From Lachnospiraceae bacterium (GTDB taxonomy: Bacteria; Bacillota; Clostridia; Lachnospirales; Lachnospiraceae), in assembly GCA_017526745.1 (NCBI GenBank), contig JAFXQX010000029.1, forward strand, positions 1-64,000: DNA of 64,000 nucleotides, given 5' to 3'. A model generated the notes under the pieces. It had not been told where the DNA came from. It ran no database searches and saw nothing but the letters and a program-made list of their open reading frames with translations. Shown in pieces: positions 26,881-37,800 of the stretch. How positions within the stretch are numbered: the first letter of the stretch is position 1; each line of letters begins with the position of its first letter. The position numbers and the translations under genes were made by a program.

Positions 26881-28182
26881 TCAGAACTGTGCATATATGA
26901 ACGCGCTGTTCCCGAAGTAGGCGAACATTGCGGTCGCGATCAGGAGCATGCAGAAAATGATGCGGTGCGACATCCGGTCAAAGGGAAGCGGCCTTATCGG
27001 ATCGTTTCCGCCGAAGCGCTTTGCTCCGATGATCTGAACTATGATCAATGCGATACAAAAGATGAACGTGTAAACGTAATAGTACGATGCACCTTCGGCA
27101 AGTGTGAATATGCGCTTTATGACTGTCCACGATCCGGACAGGGTACTGATGCGAAACGGTATCCACAGGAAGTTAACAAACAAGAAATTTAATATGACGG
27201 AAAGGATGCGTACGACCGGGCCGGCGTTCGCATCTTTTTTATTGCCACAAACAGCCCTGTGGACCATCTGTCCGAGGCCGTGAAGCAGTCCCCACAACAG
27301 GAAGTTTGCGGTTGAGCCGTGCCACAGGCCGCTTACTGTCATAACGAGCATTATGTTTACGTATGTGCGCCTGATCCCCTTACGGTTTCCTCCAAGCGGG
27401 ATGTATACGTACTCCTTCAGCCACGATGACAGGCTTATATGCCACCTGTTCCAGAATTCGGAGGGATTCGTTGCCATATAGGGGAGGTTGAAGTTTACGG
27501 GGATATCAAATCCGAGTATGGTTGCAGCCCCGATGGCCATATCGGAGTATCCGGCAAAATCAAATAAGAGCTGCAGTGAATAGCCTACCGATGTCATAAA
27601 GAGTGTCATGCCGCTGTACACAAGAGGAGACGAGTATACCTTGTCAACTGATACGGCAAGCCTGTCCGCCAGGCACAGCTTCATGAACAGGCCGATAGCA
27701 ATGAGCCATATCCCCTTTGTAAGCCGCTCTTTATCAAGCCTTTTTCTTGAACTTATCTGCGGGATAAAATCCTTTGCCTTCAGTATCGGACCCGAGAGTA
27801 TCGTGGGAAAGAAGCTTACGAATATCATGACCTCGACAGGCGAGGGGTAATCCTCAAAATTTCCTTTAAGACAGTCGGCAAGAAAGCTTATCGCCATGAG
27901 CATGTAGAACGACATTCCGACGGGAAGGGGGACGGAAGCGAGATACTTGAAGTAACAAAGAACCCCGACAAGTGTTGCGATAAAAAGGATGCAGTACATC
28001 CGCGCTTTATGACCTTCACCGTGCGAAACGCTTTCGGATATGAACTTTCCGCCCATGTATGCAAACAGAGAGATCGCAGCAAGGATGACGAGGCCGCGGG
28101 AGTCGAAAAAAGCATAGAATACGTAGCATACAGCCAGAAGAGCTATATTTGTGATGTTTGCGCCTGAAATACTCTTATTCAT
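26881..28182 (-). CDS. MBOAT family O-acyltransferase (AlgI/DltB-like)
   Basis: Membrane-bound O-acyltransferases move an acyl (often acetyl) group across the membrane to a polysaccharide or teichoic acid. 433 residues with about eleven predicted spans. The family motifs are clear: NPSEFWNRWHISLSSWLKE, YVYIPLGGNRKG and the catalytic histidine in GLWHGSTANFLLWG. It lies downstream of an SGNH-like gene (ATGA overlap), the same pairing as AlgI with AlgJ/AlgX. There is no dltA/dltC nearby, so a D-alanylation role is unlikely; O-acetylation of a surface glycan is more likely. Confidence 0.93.
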   Translation of the reverse strand: MNKSISGANITNIALLAVCYVFYAFFDSRGLVILAAISLFAYMGGKFISESVSHGEGHKARMYCILFIATLVGVLCYFKYLASVPLPVGMSFYMLMAISFLADCLKGNFEDYPSPVEVMIFVSFFPTILSGPILKAKDFIPQISSRKRLDKERLTKGIWLIAIGLFMKLCLADRLAVSVDKVYSSPLVYSGMTLFMTSVGYSLQLLFDFAGYSDMAIGAATILGFDIPVNFNLPYMATNPSEFWNRWHISLSSWLKEYVYIPLGGNRKGIRRTYVNIMLVMTVSGLWHGSTANFLLWGLLHGLGQMVHRAVCGNKKDANAGPVVRILSVILNFLFVNFLWIPFRISTLSGSWTVIKRIFTLAEGASYYYVYTFIFCIALIIVQIIGAKRFGGNDPIRPLPFDRMSHRIIFCMLLIATAMFAYFGNSAFIYAQF

Positions 28183-29213
28183 CTGATCACCTTTGCCAGC
28201 TCTTCGGCCATCATTTCATGTGCAGCCCGGTTGGTATGTCCTTCACCGGGGGTGGTGTTCATAAATCCGTAAGGGATGATGTGGTCCTCTTCATATGCCT
28301 TCATAAAAGGCTGCGTCATATCGATAAAATCGATCCCGTTTGCCTTGCATACTTTTTCATAGTATGGTTCGGCATTGTTGGTAAGAGCAGTCATGGTCCC
28401 GTCCTCATTTAGGCTTACCGCCGGGTGGTAGAGGATGATCACCTGCTTGTCCGTTTTGCTTCTTATAAACTTCATCAGATCATCAAGAGCCGTCTCAAAA
28501 TCACCGTCGTATTCCGACTGCCAGAATTCGGGATCGAGAATATCGGATCTTTCGTTTTCTGTCCTGGATTCGAGAAATGTGTAGTACTGTTTGTGGCAAA
28601 GCCGAAGAAGCGGAAGTGCCTGCTTTGTCTTTATGATCATTTTCTGCCGCTGTGACATTTTGCCGACCAGGGATGCGGCGGTCTCATCGGGGTCATATCC
28701 TGTCTGGACCATTGAATCATAGAGCGCCTTTGTATCGTAACAAAGACTGTCGGTCTCGATGATTATCCCTTTTGCGTCGGGAAATTCGCCGAGGATCCCT
28801 TCCAGATGCTGTAAAACCACCGAAAAATAATTGCCGCTCTTTCCGATGTTTATCACATGATTTTTACCGTCATTCCAGACGGTGTCGTTTAATATGTCAC
28901 TGTAGCGGAGATTCATGGGAAGAAAGAGTCCCTCGGTATGGGATGCACCGGCGGCAACATAGTATTCATCGGAACGTGGAATATCGCGGTTAACGTATCC
29001 CTTCTCATCGACCATATCCCGGCAGTATCCTTCAAGACCGTATACTCCGCAGCTTAGCGGGAGCAGGAATCCCGTGGTAGAACCGGCACTCCTTTGCAGT
29101 TCCTGAAACGGCATATAGAATAAGAAACAGGAAAGATTGCATATAAATGCGGCAGCAACAGCTGCGGCCAGCCAGCCCGATATGCTCTTTAATATGCGCA
29201 TAAACTTTTGCAT
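28179..29213 (-). CDS. SGNH-hydrolase-like membrane-anchored protein (AlgJ/AlgX-like)
   Basis: About 344 residues: an N-terminal span, then an extracytoplasmic domain whose first block reads AAGASHTEGLFLP, comparable to the GDSHT nucleophile block (here Gly-Ala-Ser-His), and whose last block is EGHTNRAAHEMMAEEL, in the place of the catalytic D-x-x-H. These features fit the acyl-transferring SGNH partners of MBOAT proteins. The start is uncertain: ATG at 29213 is used, but ATG at 29255 (14 residues longer) is also possible and neither has a strong ribosome site. It overlaps the MBOAT gene by four bases. Specific substrate unknown. Confidence 0.75.
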   Translation of the reverse strand: MQKFMRILKSISGWLAAAVAAAFICNLSCFLFYMPFQELQRSAGSTTGFLLPLSCGVYGLEGYCRDMVDEKGYVNRDIPRSDEYYVAAGASHTEGLFLPMNLRYSDILNDTVWNDGKNHVINIGKSGNYFSVVLQHLEGILGEFPDAKGIIIETDSLCYDTKALYDSMVQTGYDPDETAASLVGKMSQRQKMIIKTKQALPLLRLCHKQYYTFLESRTENERSDILDPEFWQSEYDGDFETALDDLMKFIRSKTDKQVIILYHPAVSLNEDGTMTALTNNAEPYYEKVCKANGIDFIDMTQPFMKAYEEDHIIPYGFMNTTPGEGHTNRAAHEMMAEELAKVIR

Positions 29214-29316
29214 GTGCTTTATTTTACTTATTTTATACAGTATGTGCAAGTGCATGGGAAATGCATAAATGTCATATTCACAGCAATATGTGACGAAAAA
29301 TAATTTCTATTATATC

Positions 29317-29345
29317 TTGAATATGTATCGATTAAGTTCTATTAT
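29317..29345 (+). promoter_or_regulatory. Sigma-A promoter for the cstA operon
   Basis: TTGAAT (29317-29322) and TATTAT (29340-29345) with 17-base spacing. A second candidate is TTGTGT (29377-29382) with TATTAG (29399-29404). The surrounding 217-base divergent gap (29214-29430) is A/T-rich with no other recognisable element. Confidence 0.5.
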
Positions 29346-29430
29346 ATGTATGATATGCAGAAAATGGCTCAATATATTGTGTACCATGTAATATTGCATA
29401 TTAGATGCAGACAGAAGGGGACGCTCGGAT

Positions 29431-29922
29431 ATGACTACGGATGAAATGCTTTCGAAGCTTCTGCCTTTGTTTAAGAACTACTACAACATAAACACCGAAG
29501 AGGTAGAGGAGCCTTTTGCCGCTGAGGCGGTGTTCGAATCTCATAACGAGCAGTATTATCTCATCAAGGCTGCGAAGGTCGCGGATGTTGACACAAAAGA
29601 GTTCGTCTATTTTGCCAAGTGCGATGATCTTACGTATGAAGAACTTGCAAAGCTTGATGCGGCGGCCTGGGAGAGAGGGATAGCGCAGGTAATGCCTGCA
29701 AGCGGTCACAGAAATACAGACATCACGCTTTTTGTCATTGCGGGAAACATGGACGAAGAGGCGAGAAGATCGGTCAGAAAGATGCGTCACTACAAAAGCT
29801 ATAAATGGGGCTTTTGGGGATGGAGCAATTACAGACTGGTTGTTATCGGGTGTTCAAAGGGGCGTGCCTACTATAACCACCAGGGCAAGGCCTTCAAGAA
29901 GCTCGTTGGCAATATAATGTAA
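29431..29922 (+). CDS. Conserved-looking hypothetical protein upstream of cstA
   Basis: 163 residues, soluble, no signal peptide or span. Predicted mixed alpha/beta, with an aromatic/basic stretch YKSYKWGFWGWSNYRLVVIG near the C-terminus and the N-terminal helix MTTDEMLSKLLPLFKNYY. I do not recognise a family. It precedes the CstA-type transporter by only 20 bases, so the two are probably cotranscribed and functionally linked. Confidence 0.8.
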   Translation: MTTDEMLSKLLPLFKNYYNINTEEVEEPFAAEAVFESHNEQYYLIKAAKVADVDTKEFVYFAKCDDLTYEELAKLDAAAWERGIAQVMPASGHRNTDITLFVIAGNMDEEARRSVRKMRHYKSYKWGFWGWSNYRLVVIGCSKGRAYYNHQGKAFKKLVGNIM

Positions 29923-29942
29923 ATCATAGGGAGGAGAGAAAC

Positions 29943-31661
29943 ATGACAGCATTATTAATCATCATTGCAGCTATCATCCTGCTTGTCATCGGCTATATCT
30001 ACTATGGCTCCTGGCTTGCAAAGCAGTGGGGAATTGACCCTGCAAAGAAGACTCCTGCTGTAGAGATGGAAGACGGTGTTGACTACGTTGCCGCAAAGCC
30101 CGCGGTACTTATGGGTCATCACTTTTCATCGATCGCAGGTGCAGGCCCGATTAACGGACCCATTCAGGCGGCGGTATTCGGATGGGTTCCTGTATTTCTC
30201 TGGTGTGTTATCGGTGGTATATTCTTCGGAGGATTACAGGACTTCGGTTCACTGTTCGCATCGATCAGACATGAGGGTAAATCAGTCGGTGAGATCATCA
30301 AGGATTCAATGGGTCCCCGTGCAAAGAAGCTCTTTATCGTATTTGCGCTTCTGGTGCTGATCCTCGTTATCGCTTCATTTGTAAACGTCGTTGCCGGAAC
30401 ATTCTTTACCGCTCCCGAAGAGGGCGTGGCCGGATTCGTAGCTAATCCTACAGGTAACCAGACAACGGCTATGATCTCATTCCTGTTCATAATACTTGCT
30501 ATCATCTACGGTATTATGACGAACAGGGCAGGTATCAAGACACTTCCCGCTACGATCATCGGTATCGTAGGTATCGTTGTTTCAACGATCATCGGTCTTA
30601 ACTTTGGACTGGCCATTGGACGTACCGCATGGATCGTTATCATCGGTGTTTATATCGCGGTTGCTTCACTTGTTCCGGTATGGATCCTGCTGCAGCCCCG
30701 TGACTATCTGTCATCGTTCCTTCTTTATGCGATGATGGGTCTTGCGGTTATCGGTATACTTATCTCCGCATTTTCAGGAAGCGCTACATTTACACTTCCC
30801 GCATTCACCGGCTGGTCAACCAAGATCGGTAACCTGTTCCCGGCACTGTTCATCACGGTTGCCTGCGGCGCATGTTCCGGTTTCCACAGCCTAATCTCAA
30901 CAGGTACATCATCTAAGCAGCTTGATAACGAGAAGAATGCAAAGGCTATCGGATATGGTTCTATGCTTATCGAATCAGCTCTCGGTATTATTTCACTTAT
31001 CGCTGTCGGAATGGTTTGGGATAAGTTCACAAACGGTGACTTCGGATCACCTTCCGCAGCATTTGGTGCAGGTATCGCTATCATGTTCGGCGGTGAGACA
31101 ACAAAAGCTTATACAACTATCTATGCACTGCTGACACTTGCTGTTTCCGTATTTGCTCTTACATCTCTTGATACAGGTACAAGGCTTTCAAGATTTATGT
31201 TCTCAGAGCTCTTCCTGAAGGATGATGAGGATACATGGAAAGATGCAAAGGGTGCAAGAAAGCTCCTTGCTCATCCGCTGTTCGGTACGACACTTATGGT
31301 TGTAGTAGGCTGCGTACTCGGCGGACTGTCACTGTCACAGATCTGGGGACTGTTCGGTGCTGCCAACCAGCTCCTTGCAGGTATCGCTCTTATGGCTGTT
31401 GCCGCATGGCTCGGTGAAGTGGGCAAGAACAATAAGATGTTCTATATCCCCATGGCCTTCATGCTTATTGCAACACTTACATTCCTGGCTCAGAAGATAA
31501 TCAGCCTGTGCAAGGTTATCGGCGGAATGGTTGCAGATACAACTCCCATGTGGGGTGACTACTTCCAGCTCGTGTTTGCGATCGCTATGTTCGTTCTTGC
31601 CATCATCCTTATAGTTGAAGGCATTCAGACGTTCAAGAAGCAGAAAGCCTCGGCAGCATAA
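29943..31661 (+). CDS. cstA: Carbon starvation CstA/BtsT family transporter
   Basis: Members import pyruvate (BtsT, proton-coupled) or peptides. 572 residues with about 16 predicted spans. The N-terminal hallmark VLMGHHFSSIAGAGPINGPI is present, as is the SGFHSLISTGTSSKQLDNE segment and an LTSLDTGTRLSRFM motif. The gene uses a noticeably more 'optimal' codon set (GGT, CTT, ATC, AAG) than its neighbours, suggesting high expression. It has a GGGAGGAG ribosome site. The following promoter for gdhA lies directly after it. Confidence 0.95.
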   Translation: MTALLIIIAAIILLVIGYIYYGSWLAKQWGIDPAKKTPAVEMEDGVDYVAAKPAVLMGHHFSSIAGAGPINGPIQAAVFGWVPVFLWCVIGGIFFGGLQDFGSLFASIRHEGKSVGEIIKDSMGPRAKKLFIVFALLVLILVIASFVNVVAGTFFTAPEEGVAGFVANPTGNQTTAMISFLFIILAIIYGIMTNRAGIKTLPATIIGIVGIVVSTIIGLNFGLAIGRTAWIVIIGVYIAVASLVPVWILLQPRDYLSSFLLYAMMGLAVIGILISAFSGSATFTLPAFTGWSTKIGNLFPALFITVACGACSGFHSLISTGTSSKQLDNEKNAKAIGYGSMLIESALGIISLIAVGMVWDKFTNGDFGSPSAAFGAGIAIMFGGETTKAYTTIYALLTLAVSVFALTSLDTGTRLSRFMFSELFLKDDEDTWKDAKGARKLLAHPLFGTTLMVVVGCVLGGLSLSQIWGLFGAANQLLAGIALMAVAAWLGEVGKNNKMFYIPMAFMLIATLTFLAQKIISLCKVIGGMVADTTPMWGDYFQLVFAIAMFVLAIILIVEGIQTFKKQKASAA

Positions 31662-31672
31662 ATAAATTTTAA

Positions 31673-33139
<1,467 letters not shown>

Positions 33140-33167
33140 GCAGGTACAGCGGTTTATTTGATCAATA

Positions 33168-33196
33168 GCGGGGTCAGGATCTGACCCCGCATTTTT
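33168..33196 (+). terminator. Intrinsic terminator of gdhA
   Basis: GCGGGGTCAG pairs perfectly with CTGACCCCGC around a GAT loop and is followed by ATTTTT. It ends only 13 bases before guaA. Confidence 0.95.
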
Positions 33197-33208
33197 AAGG
33201 CGGTTAAC

Positions 33209-34750
33209 ATGAAAAAAGAGATGATCCTCGTCCTCGATTTCGGTGGACAGTACAACCAGCTAATTGCCAGATGTGTAAGGGAATGTAACGTATATGCAGA
33301 AGTACATCCGTACACTATGACGCTTAACGAGATAATCAGCATGGAACCGAAGGGCATAATCTTTACGGGCGGGCCGAACAGCGTATATGAGGAGTCTTCG
33401 CCTCATTACGATCCCGCGATACTTGACCTTGGAATACCTGTTCTTGGGATATGTTACGGATCCCAGCTGATGGCATACATGGCAGGAGGGAAGGTGTCGA
33501 CAGCCCCGGTTTCCGAATACGGAAGGACGAGCGTTTGCGTCGATACATCCAGCAGACTGCTTCATGGTATAGATGCCGTTACGGATGTATGGATGAGCCA
33601 TACGGACTACATAGAAAAAGTGCCGGAAGGATTTGTTATCACGGCGCATTCAAATGTATGCCCCGTGGCAGCTATGGAAGATAGCGGAAGGAAACTCTAT
33701 GCAACGCAGTTCCATCCGGAGGTCACACACACGCGTGAAGGCAGAAAGATCATATCGAACTTTGTATATACGATATGCAACTGCTCCGGCGACTGGAAGA
33801 TGGATTCCTTTGTTGAAGAGAAGATCGCGCAGATAAGGGAAGAAGTCGGAGACGGCAAGGCACTTTGCGCTCTGTCAGGTGGAGTTGATTCATCCGTTGC
33901 CGCTGTTCTTATGTCAAAGGCCATAGGCAAAAACCTTACATGTGTATTTGTCGATCACGGGCTCCTTCGCAAGGATGAGGGTGATCAGGTAGAAGCTATC
34001 TTTGGCCCTTCGGGGGACTATGACCTTAACTTTATAAGAGTAAATGCAGCAGACAGGTTTTACGAAAAGCTGTCCGGAATCAAAGAGCCTGAAAAGAAGA
34101 GAAAGATCATAGGCGAAGAGTTCATAAGGGTATTTGAGGAAGAAGCAAAGAAGATAGGGAAGGTTGATTTCCTGGTGCAGGGGACTATCTATCCCGATGT
34201 GATCGAGTCCGGGCTTGGAAAATCAGCCGTGATAAAATCGCACCATAATGTGGGAGGGCTTCCGGACTGCGTTGATTTTTCAGAGATAATCGAGCCTCTA
34301 CGCATGCTGTTTAAGGATGAAGTAAGACTTGCAGGAAAAAAACTGGGACTTCCCGATCACCTTACCATGAGGCAGCCCTTTCCCGGACCGGGACTGGGTG
34401 TTCGTATTGTGGGTGAGGTTACAGCCGAAAAGGTCAGAATCGTTCAGGAGGCTGATGCTATATTTCGTGAAGAGGTAGACAAAGCCGAGCTTGTACAGCG
34501 TCCCGGCCAGTATTTTGCTGCACTTTCCGATATGCGTTCCGTAGGTGTCATGGGAGACTTCAGGACGTATGACTATGCTGTGGTACTGCGTGCTGTAAAC
34601 ACAACCGACTTCATGACGGCAGAGTGCTGCGATATCCCTTTTGAAGTGCAGCAGACATGCATGCGGCGGATCATAAATGAAGTAAAGGGAGTCAACCGCG
34701 TAATGTTCGATCTGACCAGCAAGCCCCCCGGAACCATTGAGCTGGAATGA
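33209..34750 (+). CDS. guaA: GMP synthase (glutamine-hydrolysing)
   Basis: Converts XMP to GMP with glutamine and ATP. 513 residues in three domains: class I glutaminase (about 1-195) with C82 in GICYGSQL and the H-x-E pair in [11 protein letters not shown] pyrophosphatase with the PP-loop ALSGGVDSS (about 219-227); and the dimerisation domain ending [11 protein letters not shown]. No purine (guanine) aptamer or PurR box is visible upstream: the 13 bases between the gdhA terminator and the start leave no room, so its promoter must overlap the gdhA end. Confidence 0.98.
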   Translation: MKKEMILVLDFGGQYNQLIARCVRECNVYAEVHPYTMTLNEIISMEPKGIIFTGGPNSVYEESSPHYDPAILDLGIPVLGICYGSQLMAYMAGGKVSTAPVSEYGRTSVCVDTSSRLLHGIDAVTDVWMSHTDYIEKVPEGFVITAHSNVCPVAAMEDSGRKLYATQFHPEVTHTREGRKIISNFVYTICNCSGDWKMDSFVEEKIAQIREEVGDGKALCALSGGVDSSVAAVLMSKAIGKNLTCVFVDHGLLRKDEGDQVEAIFGPSGDYDLNFIRVNAADRFYEKLSGIKEPEKKRKIIGEEFIRVFEEEAKKIGKVDFLVQGTIYPDVIESGLGKSAVIKSHHNVGGLPDCVDFSEIIEPLRMLFKDEVRLAGKKLGLPDHLTMRQPFPGPGLGVRIVGEVTAEKVRIVQEADAIFREEVDKAELVQRPGQYFAALSDMRSVGVMGDFRTYDYAVVLRAVNTTDFMTAECCDIPFEVQQTCMRRIINEVKGVNRVMFDLTSKPPGTIELE

Positions 34751-34864
34751 ATAACACATCCCCGAAATCTTCTAATGACAAGGGGCATCAGTCATATCCG
34801 GGTATTATATGGTCTATATTATGTTATAATTAACTGTTACGGTGTATTATTCAGTGAGGTTAAT

Positions 34865-37800
34865 ATGCGTATATTAAAGAGGCTGGTTTCGAAATATATA
34901 TCGATTGTTCTGGTTGCGTCCATTTTTGTTTCAGGTGTGCCGGCAACAGGTGTTTATGCTGCGACTGATGCATACCAGGCGGCGAATATGTCCGCCGGTG
35001 TACAAAGATCGGATGCCAGAGCGGTTTTAAGGGCTGTTGATGCGGTTAAGGAAGCAAGGCATACCGGATCCGAAGAAGATATCAAAAAGGCCAGGGATCT
35101 TATAGCTGCGCTTTGCCCCGTTGACAGGTTAAGACTGTATGTCGAGTTCACCAGAGATTATTATCTTAAGAATTACAGAAACAAAGGCTTCAAGTATTTT
35201 AATGTTGTGAAATACCTTGCCGCAAATGAAGATGTCGTTTTGGCTGCAATTAAACTCAGCCCTAACGATATCTATGGATATGCCATAAAGCACTATCTTG
35301 AAAAGGGTATATTTGAAGGCCGGTCTTGCGGGACAGACTTTGATCCGATGGTGGCAATTCTTGCAAAACCCGAGATTCTTTTTGAGATTGTATTTTTTTC
35401 CGAAAAAGAAATCCCTGATTTACTCTATGAATCATTCATACGCGTCACGGGAAAGACAACAACAGAGTCTTATGAGGTTCTCCGCAACAGTTTGGTGGTT
35501 ATAGAAAAGTATACCGATAATACAGCATATCCGGACGGTTTTCAGCCGTTTGATAATGCCGGCAATTCCGACGGAGATGACGACTATGATGATGAATCGG
35601 AAAAGGACTTCCGGGTTCCAAGTTATGTAAACAATAAATCCCGGGATATCGATCCGTATGTACTTTACAGTGATTCTTATGAAAATGAGTTTTTCTCATT
35701 TACAACGTACAATCCTTTTGATAACAAGAACAACAATAAGGTTGTAAATGTCAGGTTCATGGGTGAGAATCTCAGGCGTGCAAAGGAACTGTCCCAGGGA
35801 AAAAGGTACACATTGATGCTTTATTTCTGCGGAACGAATCTTGAGACAGATCCATATAACAGAAGTGTATCCGGCGAGCTTGTAAGTATGATGCAGGCAG
35901 ACATGAGCAATGTTAACGTAATCCTGTGTGTCGGCGGTACCAAAGAATATGGCAGTAACTATATAAACAGCGATGCAGAGGACGGATCATCATTTGGAGC
36001 GTCAAGGCTGAGATCCGGGATATACTACCTTAATCCGGGTGCATTATCAGCTATTAGAGACAGGCTGATGCGTGTCGATACCGATAAAGGCACTGCGATG
36101 TATCAGCTCGAAGGAACTGATGCGGGAACTGACAAGTCACAGGGTCTTCACTTTGATGATATCATTAATAAGGATTCATTTATCCAGCTCGTTTCAACAT
36201 CTGCGGTGGATATGGCAGATCCTTCTTTTCTGGCAGGGTTTATCAATCTTTGCACCAATCTTTTCCCCGCGGAAAACTATGGCTTAACGCTTTCCGACCA
36301 TGGCGGCGGGCTTGAGGATGGGGTTATATTCCCGGACAGCTTGGATGACGGATCGGTACATCTTGAGGAAAACGGTATATCCATAGACAAACTGGAATCC
36401 GCACTGGCTTCAACCGAACTTTACAGGGACAAAAGTGTTTCATCGGACGGAAAACTGGGGTTGTTATTCTATAATGCCTGCCTTATGGCATCAACAGGGC
36501 TGGCATATAATACGAAGGACTATTACAGATATATGGTGGCATCCGAGGAAACATCTTCGGGCCATACATCGTACCGGTATCTTATTACCGAATTGAGTGA
36601 CTATATTGAACAGGGAAGAAGCGACCGTGATATTGCCATTCGTACTGCCGAAATATATGAGCAGTATCCTGCTACACATCATGGCTTTGATAACTGTTTT
36701 GTCGGATCGATAGCGGTATTTTCATCCGATGATATGGAAAACACCCGTGATAATATAAATGAACTGGCTCGAGAACTATCAAATATACTCGGTGATTATG
36801 ATAACACGTCCGACGGGATGAAGAACGATGTATTTATGGCGATAAGAAAGGCATCCCTTGCATGTTATCCCACAAACGGTGCCAATATTGACGACTATTA
36901 CATCAATTATCTGGATAACACTAAATTTGTTGATATCGGAGAACTTCTTACACATGTTAAATACAACCTGAACAGTATATCCAGAGCCGACTACAGTGAT
37001 AATGACAAAAAGGTCTTTGACAGACTCATGGGTAAGCTTGACAAGACGCTGAATTCGGGCTTCCTGGCATATCTGTCCATGTATAATACGGAGTTTGGCG
37101 GTATATATCAGATGGGAGATTCCGCCCCCATTCCTCTTAATTATACTATGAGCATTCCTGACGGAAAAAACATCTGGACTGATATACGAGCAGATAAAAA
37201 CGGTATCAGGGATTATCTTTACGGCAGTTCCATCTATATGCCGCTAAACGAGACTATGTCTGATTTTTACAGCTCAAATTACTATGCTGCTTATAACGGA
37301 TCGGATCTTAACGATTATGTAGAGTTTATACGTGACTATCTGAAATATTACAATGACGCTGACGGATACGCGAAGAAGATCAAAGATCTTAAGGCAGAAT
37401 TATCCGGTATGGGTACTGATATCAATAAGCTTGTTTCACAGACGCACGATGAAGGAAGCTATTTGCGGGAGATTACGGATGACGGCGAAAGGACGCGCCG
37501 GTTCTTAAGTTTTAAGATAGCTGACAGTTATGATGATGCCGGTCTTGAAAAACCCGCAGACTCCACGGGTGATCCGATGCTCGATCTGCTTGAGACACAG
37601 CCGTTCATCAGTATGGTTGCAGTTCATAAACAGAAGTTTAAAGCCAGTGAAGGTGCACTTGAGGTCAACATGATATGTGCGGAATCATCGGTCTCTCCCT
37701 TTAGTTTTGCACTTGACAGCAAAACGATATCGTTTGATGTGACTGATGCCACCCAAAGCATTATTTCCGGAATCACTCTTGAGGGAAAACTCTGGAATGA

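Noticed and set aside
33168-33208. Possible purine riboswitch before guaA
   Set aside because: The segment is a perfect terminator hairpin of gdhA and leaves too little room for an aptamer.
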